NCBI RefSeq assembly: GCF_000186865.1
Contig: NW_008705564.1
Location: 2,267,500 to 2,287,158, forward strand
DNA from: Aureococcus anophagefferens
Taxonomy: Eukaryota > Sar > Pelagophyceae > Pelagomonadales > Pelagomonadaceae
Direction: 5' to 3'
Length of the DNA stretch: 19,659 bases
The notes beneath the pieces are model-generated. The model worked only from the letters and a program-made list of their open reading frames with translations, did not search any database and had not been told where the DNA came from. Of this stretch, positions 15,601 through 19,659 are shown one piece after another. Every line of letters begins with the position of its first letter. The first letter of the stretch is position 1. A program made the position numbers and the translations under genes.

Positions 15601-18600
15601 TACCGCGACCGCGCCAACGACAACAACCGCGACAAGCAGCTCGTCGCCGCGGCCGTGCAGGCCGCCCTCACGGGCCGGGCCAAGGAGGAGCAGGCCCCAC
15701 CGATCGACTTCGGCGGCTCCATGAACTGCATGCTCAACTCCTACGAGCTCCTACAGACCAAGAACGCGGTCGACGAGGCCATCGGCAGCATGAGCCGCAA
15801 GGCCGACTACGACCCCAAGTACTGCCCCGTCGTCTTCGACAAGCCGACGGGCGACGCCTACATCCACCCGGACGGCTACAACTACCCGACGCAGCCGGTC
15901 AAGGACGAGGTCCGCGAGAACGAGACCCCGAACACGCGCGACATCTACAGCACGGCGCCCCTCGACCTGGGCGCCTACGCGTCCGGCGACGCGGACGTCG
16001 GCATGCTCAAGGGCATCATCAAGATCCAGGCCATCACGCGCGGCAAGCACATGCGCGAGAACGAGGTCAAGCTCTACCACAACGACAACGACTCGATGCC
16101 CGACCTCGTCGACGCGTCCGTGACCACGGCGTCGGACCTGGGCTCGGAGCACGACCTCGTGGCCTTCAACGACCTCGGCCACATCGGCGCCTGCGACAAC
16201 GTCCGCGAGGACGAGAACGAGGTCAAGCTCTACCACAACGACAACGACTCGATGCCCGACCTCGTCGACGCGTCCGTGACCACGGCATCGGACCTGGGCT
16301 CGGAACACGACCTCGTGGCCTTCAACGACCCCGGCCACACCGGCGCCTGCGACAACGTCCGCGAGGACGAGATCGCGAACTTCGACATCCCGGACACGCG
16401 CAGCGACTACGACGCGGCCATGATGCACGCGCAGCACGCCCACGTCATGCAGACCACGGCCTTCCTCGGCGCCAACGTCATGTCCAGCCTGGGCACCATC
16501 GTGCCCATCATCAAGATCCAGGCCATCGCGCGCAAGAAATACGTGCTCTCGTACACGGCCCACGACAGCCGCTACGCCCAGGAACACCAGAGGCCGGACC
16601 TCGACACGAAGGCCCGGCCCCAGGCGACCGTGGACAAGCCAACGCGACCCCGCGAAGAACGACCGAAGTGGCACGACGAGGCCAAGAACGACCTCCAGGC
16701 GTGGGTCGACAGCCACGCCCCCACCTGCACCATCGCGGCGGCGACGCCGGTGCAGTGGCCCACGCAGCTGCCACCGCCAAGGCCTGGAGCCACAAGACTA
16801 CTTCTCGACGGAGGCGCGCAAGCGAACAGCACGGGCATGAAGCCCGACGGGCCAATTCACCCCGCCGACGGCACCCTGGGCCGCCCCAGGTGCCTCGCCG
16901 ATGGCGGTGGCCACAGGCACGACGTCCACGGCTACACGCGAACACGACTCAAGGTCGACAACGTCATCTTCGAGGTCGACAACGACAACATCGTGCCCGG
17001 CTTCACGACGAAGGTGCTGTCCGTCGGCATGCTGCGAAAGCAGGGCTTCAAGATGTCCCTGGACACGGAACCCTACGGGTTCTACACCCCGGAGGAGGAG
17101 TGGGTCGCCGTCAACGAGCACGACAACTTACTCTACATCGACGCGGAGCACGCGACAGAAGCTCCAACCGCTCCGGCCTCCGGGGGAGTCTCCACGGCCT
17201 CCGGGGGAGTCATGACGCCCATGCTCTCGCAGCCCGGCGACTACGTCACCGACGGTCACGTCGAAGTGGTCGAACTGTTCGCAGGCCGAGGACAACTATC
17301 AAAGGCCTTCGCCCTACGCGGCGCCCGCATCGTCGCCGTCGGCGAGATCGACGAGACCGCGCTCGAGATGCTCCGCGCCGAGCACCCCGACGCGCTCGCC
17401 ATGGGCGACACCGCGAGACTAGAGTACCGAAACGTGCCATGGTCACGACACGCGTACCGCATAGTATGCGGCGGATTCCCATGCCAGATGGTCGCGCCCC
17501 AGGGCCTGCAACTGTGCTGGGACGATCCACGCGCCGCGCAAGCCCTGCACTTCGTGGCGGCCGTCGACGCGAACAAGCCACACGCGGCCATATACGAAAA
17601 CGTCTACTCGTTCTGGGCCCTCATGGGCCCCGAGTTCGACAAGCTCATGGCCGCCATCGGCTACGTGCCGAAGGTACCTGGCAAGACGCCCCGAATCGAG
17701 TTCTTCCGCGCCACGGAGCACGGGAGCTGCCTCTGGCGCGACCGAATCCACCGGCACTACGAGCCCGCGAACATCGAGCTCGGCAACCTCGCCGAAATCG
17801 AGAAATCGAAGCTGTACGCAACTCCTCAACGGCTAGAGCAGCACCTGCTCCCCGCCAGCGAGGTCCCGGAGGAAGCGTTCCTTCCGGGGGAGTTCAAGCG
17901 CCTCGAGGCACCCCGGCGGGCCAAGGACGAAGACCCATATTCGCCACTCATCGTCGCCACGATCACGACCAAGCCCGGAGACAAGGTCACCGCGGGCTCC
18001 CGAGTCCGCATCCGGGGGAGCGGCGACGCGTGGTCCGTGCTCGAGGTCCGCCAGCACACGGTCAAGCTCATGCGCGACGAACGCTCCAACCCGACCACGG
18101 TCGAGGTCGACAAGAACGAAGTCACCGCACACCTTGCGCGGACAGTCAACGTACACGACGCCTCCAGACTCATGTCGCCCCGCACCTTCGGCCAGGACAC
18201 GCCCAACATGATCGTGGAGCGTCCCTCTCATCCTGGCCGTGCGTCGCACGTCCTCGTGACCGAAGCCGCGTCAGCTATGGGCGTCACGATCGACCCGAGA
18301 CTACCGCGTGAGCAACAACAGCGACACGTGGGCAACGCGATCGTCGACGTCATGGCGGACGCCATCTCGGCGCGGGCCATGGGCCGCGCGTCCGTGGCCG
18401 CCGCCAAGCTCGCGCCATCGGCGACGATGGCGCCGATGATGTCGGTACCCGCCCCGCCGCCCCTACTACGACCTCGCGCCCTCGAGAACGCACCATCGAA
18501 ACTACCAGCCGGAGCCAGCGCGACGCGGCGGTTCCTGCACCTCGGCATGGGCCACTGCGGGGACAAGGTCCAGACCGCGACGGCCAAGGACCACAACTGG

Positions 18601-19659
18601 ACCCTGACCGGCGACAAGGTCAGCGACTGCCGATGCAAGGTCGACAACATGCGCGCAGCACCGACATTCGCAATCTCGAGAAGCGCAGAACCACGCGACG
18701 AACGCGTCTGGAACATTGACCTCATGGGGCCCATGCAGACCAAGGCGCGCTCCGGCGCCAGGTACGTCTTCGTGGCGGTGAGCCAGAGCGTCGACGGCAA
18801 GCCCGCCATGGTCTTCACCCACGGACTCGCGAAGAAGAGCGACGCAATCAAAATCGGCATCCCGGCGCACTTCGCCGAGTTCGCGGCCCGCGACAAGCCG
18901 CCGCGGGTCTACGTCTCCGACCTCGGCGGCGAGTTCGAGAGCCGCGAGTCCGAGGAGGTCTTCGCGCGGCTGGCCGTCGTCCACCGACGGCGGGCGCCGG
19001 AGGCCCACGTCGACGTCGCCGAAAATGCAATCAAACGCCTGACCGCGATCGCGCGTACTTCAATGCAGACCGGCGTCGCGGCTTCCCTATGGGAATACGC
19101 GATCCACTGGGCCGCCGACTGTCTGAATGTCAGGGCGGACCCCGTCTCCGGGACGTCCGCGTACGAGGCCTACTTCGGCCACAAGCCGGACATGACCACA
19201 ATCTGCGAGTTCGGCGCGAGCGTCGCCGCGCTCGACAACGGCCAGCGGAAACGCTTCGACCCCAATGGCGTCCTCACGACGTACCTCGGCCCGGCCCGAA
19301 GCCATGGCTGCGGCGCCATCTACGTCTACGCGCAGCAAAACGTGCGAGTCGTACGCACATGGCGATTCCTCGCATTCGCAGGTGAGAAGCTCGACGCGGC
19401 CACGCTACGCGTCGTCTCCGAGCCCGCCCCGGCGGACCCGGCCGCGGACCCGGAGCCACCGGACAACACCCGCGGCTACGTCTGGCCGCCTCTGGGAGAC
19501 GCGCGAGACGACGAACCTGACGGGCCTGAGGAACCCGAAGAGCCCGAAGAAGCCGAAGCCGACACGCGACGCACGACGCGACGCCGAACGGTACCGGAGC
19601 GCTTCCAGATGGTCCCCGGCGTGCCGGACGGCAAGTGGTCCGGCGCCAAGGCCCTCGGC
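14563..19659 (+). CDS. Gag-protease-methyltransferase-integrase polyprotein (3' partial)
   Basis: One frame of 1699 codons with no stop inside the window, starting at the first ATG after a TGA at 14311. Approximate order by residue: Gag 1-310, zinc knuckle 311-324, repeat-bearing spacer 325-735, aspartic protease 740-865, Pro/Gly linker with two ASGGV repeats, cytosine-5 DNA methyltransferase 898-1271, integrase zinc domain 1326-1358, integrase core and tail 1380-1610, then an acidic and Arg-rich linker. Gag and Pol are fused in frame, so no ribosomal frameshift is used; maturation would depend on the encoded protease. Gag and the spacer use mostly G/C-ending codons, while the part from about 16620 onward has more A-ending codons (CGA, CTA, ATA, GTA, CAA). 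The larger out-of-frame open stretch over the same DNA is a GC-codon artefact. Confidence 0.9.
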   Translation, partial: MAQVLASRNPHYTVSADGIALFDPKLNEAAANFEKLTAFVKKIRFRFPQLKFLVHFYQKDFDEITNITVDNDDGTQTVTQRQSLWDRKWAEMTAAQATFCEEALVYILCNRVSEKIANVLYKMEKDEDADAKALFMYLRKSYGAPKDGGRSMLTKLSNMSLNACGDIDTLLNTMSTTYDMYKSASGEKLAEATLKAYLLASISHKSGRGPEELDSTYRDFQKRDASYATMADELRQLQIGDSGTEHPIVIANPETPAGQTGQGIFSATGSSDVNNKVLQTMIQTQIQAMLSNKQIAAPATGGGVPFVTKHCDFHGECAHTTAECRVLQKDPNAKPDKYRNRNRSGNYRDRANDNNRDKQLVAAAVQAALTGRAKEEQAPPIDFGGSMNCMLNSYELLQTKNAVDEAIGSMSRKADYDPKYCPVVFDKPTGDAYIHPDGYNYPTQPVKDEVRENETPNTRDIYSTAPLDLGAYASGDADVGMLKGIIKIQAITRGKHMRENEVKLYHNDNDSMPDLVDASVTTASDLGSEHDLVAFNDLGHIGACDNVREDENEVKLYHNDNDSMPDLVDASVTTASDLGSEHDLVAFNDPGHTGACDNVREDEIANFDIPDTRSDYDAAMMHAQHAHVMQTTAFLGANVMSSLGTIVPIIKIQAIARKKYVLSYTAHDSRYAQEHQRPDLDTKARPQATVDKPTRPREERPKWHDEAKNDLQAWVDSHAPTCTIAAATPVQWPTQLPPPRPGATRLLLDGGAQANSTGMKPDGPIHPADGTLGRPRCLADGGGHRHDVHGYTRTRLKVDNVIFEVDNDNIVPGFTTKVLSVGMLRKQGFKMSLDTEPYGFYTPEEEWVAVNEHDNLLYIDAEHATEAPTAPASGGVSTASGGVMTPMLSQPGDYVTDGHVEVVELFAGRGQLSKAFALRGARIVAVGEIDETALEMLRAEHPDALAMGDTARLEYRNVPWSRHAYRIVCGGFPCQMVAPQGLQLCWDDPRAAQALHFVAAVDANKPHAAIYENVYSFWALMGPEFDKLMAAIGYVPKVPGKTPRIEFFRATEHGSCLWRDRIHRHYEPANIELGNLAEIEKSKLYATPQRLEQHLLPASEVPEEAFLPGEFKRLEAPRRAKDEDPYSPLIVATITTKPGDKVTAGSRVRIRGSGDAWSVLEVRQHTVKLMRDERSNPTTVEVDKNEVTAHLARTVNVHDASRLMSPRTFGQDTPNMIVERPSHPGRASHVLVTEAASAMGVTIDPRLPREQQQRHVGNAIVDVMADAISARAMGRASVAAAKLAPSATMAPMMSVPAPPPLLRPRALENAPSKLPAGASATRRFLHLGMGHCGDKVQTATAKDHNWTLTGDKVSDCRCKVDNMRAAPTFAISRSAEPRDERVWNIDLMGPMQTKARSGARYVFVAVSQSVDGKPAMVFTHGLAKKSDAIKIGIPAHFAEFAARDKPPRVYVSDLGGEFESRESEEVFARLAVVHRRRAPEAHVDVAENAIKRLTAIARTSMQTGVAASLWEYAIHWAADCLNVRADPVSGTSAYEAYFGHKPDMTTICEFGASVAALDNGQRKRFDPNGVLTTYLGPARSHGCGAIYVYAQQNVRVVRTWRFLAFAGEKLDAATLRVVSEPAPADPAADPEPPDNTRGYVWPPLGDARDDEPDGPEEPEEPEEAEADTRRTTRRRTVPERFQMVPGVPDGKWSGAKALG
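16057..16368 (+). repeat. 156-bp in-frame tandem duplication
   Basis: Copy 1 is 16057-16212 and copy 2 is 16213-16368. They differ at four positions, two silent and two changing the protein (Leu to Pro, Ile to Thr). Each encodes 52 acidic residues beginning ENEVKLYHNDNDSMPD. A 21-nt sequence, at 16015-16035 and again at 16507-16527 (encoding IIKIQAI), suggests an older, larger duplication around it. Confidence 0.95.
16770..17160 (+). other. Aspartic protease domain with DGG triplet
   Basis: LLLDGGAQANS (D749 at 16807) sits where copia proteases have LDSGA, and the downstream TKVLSVGMLRKQGFKMSLD (around 17014-17070) and LLYID match the usual C-terminal end of copia protease regions. The protease would cut the polyprotein into its parts. 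The usual Ser or Thr of the D-S/T-G triplet is Gly here. Limits are approximate. Confidence 0.6.
17254..18375 (+). other. Cytosine-5 DNA methyltransferase domain inside the polyprotein
   Basis: About 374 residues with the C5-methyltransferase motifs in canonical order. Motif I is VELFAGRG (903-910), the AdoMet loop. Motif II has E928 and D930 in VGEIDETALEML. MGDT near 949 fits motif III. Motif IV is GGFPCQMVAPQG, with the catalytic Cys974 in PCQ. Motif VI is ENV (Glu1012). Motif VIII is RDR (1059-1061), with the preceding Gln replaced by Leu. A VLVTEAASAMGV segment fits motif IX, and motif X is QRHVGNAIVD (Gly1257-Asn1258). The enzyme would transfer a methyl group from AdoMet to carbon 5 of cytosine in DNA. 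No key catalytic residue is missing, so activity is plausible. Between motifs VIII and IX, the target-recognition region holds an SH3-like beta-rich segment. The domain sits between protease and integrase, an unusual place for any extra domain. Confidence 0.92.
18520..19390 (+). other. Integrase domain, copia type
   Basis: A zinc-binding part has H1326-x4-H1331 and C1356-x-C1358. The catalytic core has D1386 in NIDLMGPM, D1453 in VSDLGGEF and E1487 in VAENAIKRL, the D-D-E triad that joins element DNA to the host chromosome. The following LWEYAIHWAADCLN, TSAYEAYFGHKPD and TTYLGPARSHGCGAI segments correspond to the typical copia integrase tail (P-x-E-x-x-x-G-x-K-P and FLGY-like). The D-to-E spacing is 33 residues instead of the usual 35, and the zinc motif ends C-x-C instead of C-x2-C. 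Confidence 0.88.

Larger units (their letters stand above)
14563..19659 (+). mobile_element. Ty1/copia-type LTR retrotransposon carrying a DNA methyltransferase (partial, runs off right edge)
   Basis: The coding order Gag, protease, [methyltransferase], integrase, with a copia-type integrase tail, identifies a Ty1/copia element; in Ty3/gypsy elements integrase follows reverse transcriptase. Reverse transcriptase and RNase H should lie to the right of the window. The whole visible coding region is free of stops and frameshifts, which argues for a young or recently active copy. LTRs were not found, so the limits given are those of the visible coding sequence only. Confidence 0.88.

Noticed and set aside
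14826..18311. A long open stretch of 1161 codons in another frame over the retrotransposon
   Set aside because: It is out of frame with the recognisable Gag, protease, methyltransferase and integrase motifs and reads as Arg/Pro-rich nonsense; it is open only because of GC-rich codon bias.
1..19659. tRNA or rRNA genes, CRISPR arrays, bacterial operons
   Set aside because: No cloverleaf-like or rRNA-like sequence and no regularly spaced short repeats beyond the coding ARM units were seen; genes are eukaryotic and not arranged in operons.

Overview
This window looks like nuclear DNA of a compact, very GC-rich eukaryotic microalga. A pelagophyte such as Aureococcus is my best guess; that is inference from gene content, GC-rich third codon positions and extremely short spacers, not a database match. 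Three genes need a small spliceosomal-type intron to read properly. The families present (TRM1, MYND zinc finger, tyrosinase, ARM-RING, FN3) are eukaryotic in style.

Positions 1-13353 hold seven host genes that alternate strictly in strand. They are a MYND-finger protein (+), a tyrosinase (-), an unrecognised small protein (+), tRNA guanine-26 dimethyltransferase TRM1 (-), an ARM-repeat/RING protein (+), a large multidomain scaffold with a caspase-like segment and an FN3 domain (-), and a NIPA/DMT-like membrane protein (+). Head-to-head spacers are about 96-159 bp. Tail-to-tail spacers are 113, 23 and 10 bp, so transcripts of convergent neighbours must overlap or end inside one another.

Positions 13354-14562 are transitional. 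They hold a decayed duplicate of the 3' end of the membrane-protein gene, a 29-bp direct repeat, a short acidic reading frame that may be the remnant of a host gene, and a C-rich stretch that probably contains the 5' leader (and perhaps LTR) of a retrotransposon. I could not define LTR ends.

Positions 14563-19659 are one uninterrupted reading frame of at least 1699 codons that runs off the window. It encodes a Ty1/copia-type polyprotein: Gag with a C-x2-H-x4-H-x4-C zinc knuckle, a spacer with a 156-bp tandem duplication, an aspartic protease with an unusual DGG catalytic triplet, and an integrase with a D-D-E triad. Between protease and integrase lies a complete cytosine-5 DNA methyltransferase with motifs I, II, IV (PCQ), VI (ENV), VIII, IX and X. 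Reverse transcriptase and RNase H are expected beyond the right edge. This retrotransposon with a built-in DNA methyltransferase is the most notable system here. It suggests an element that can methylate its own, or its host's, DNA.
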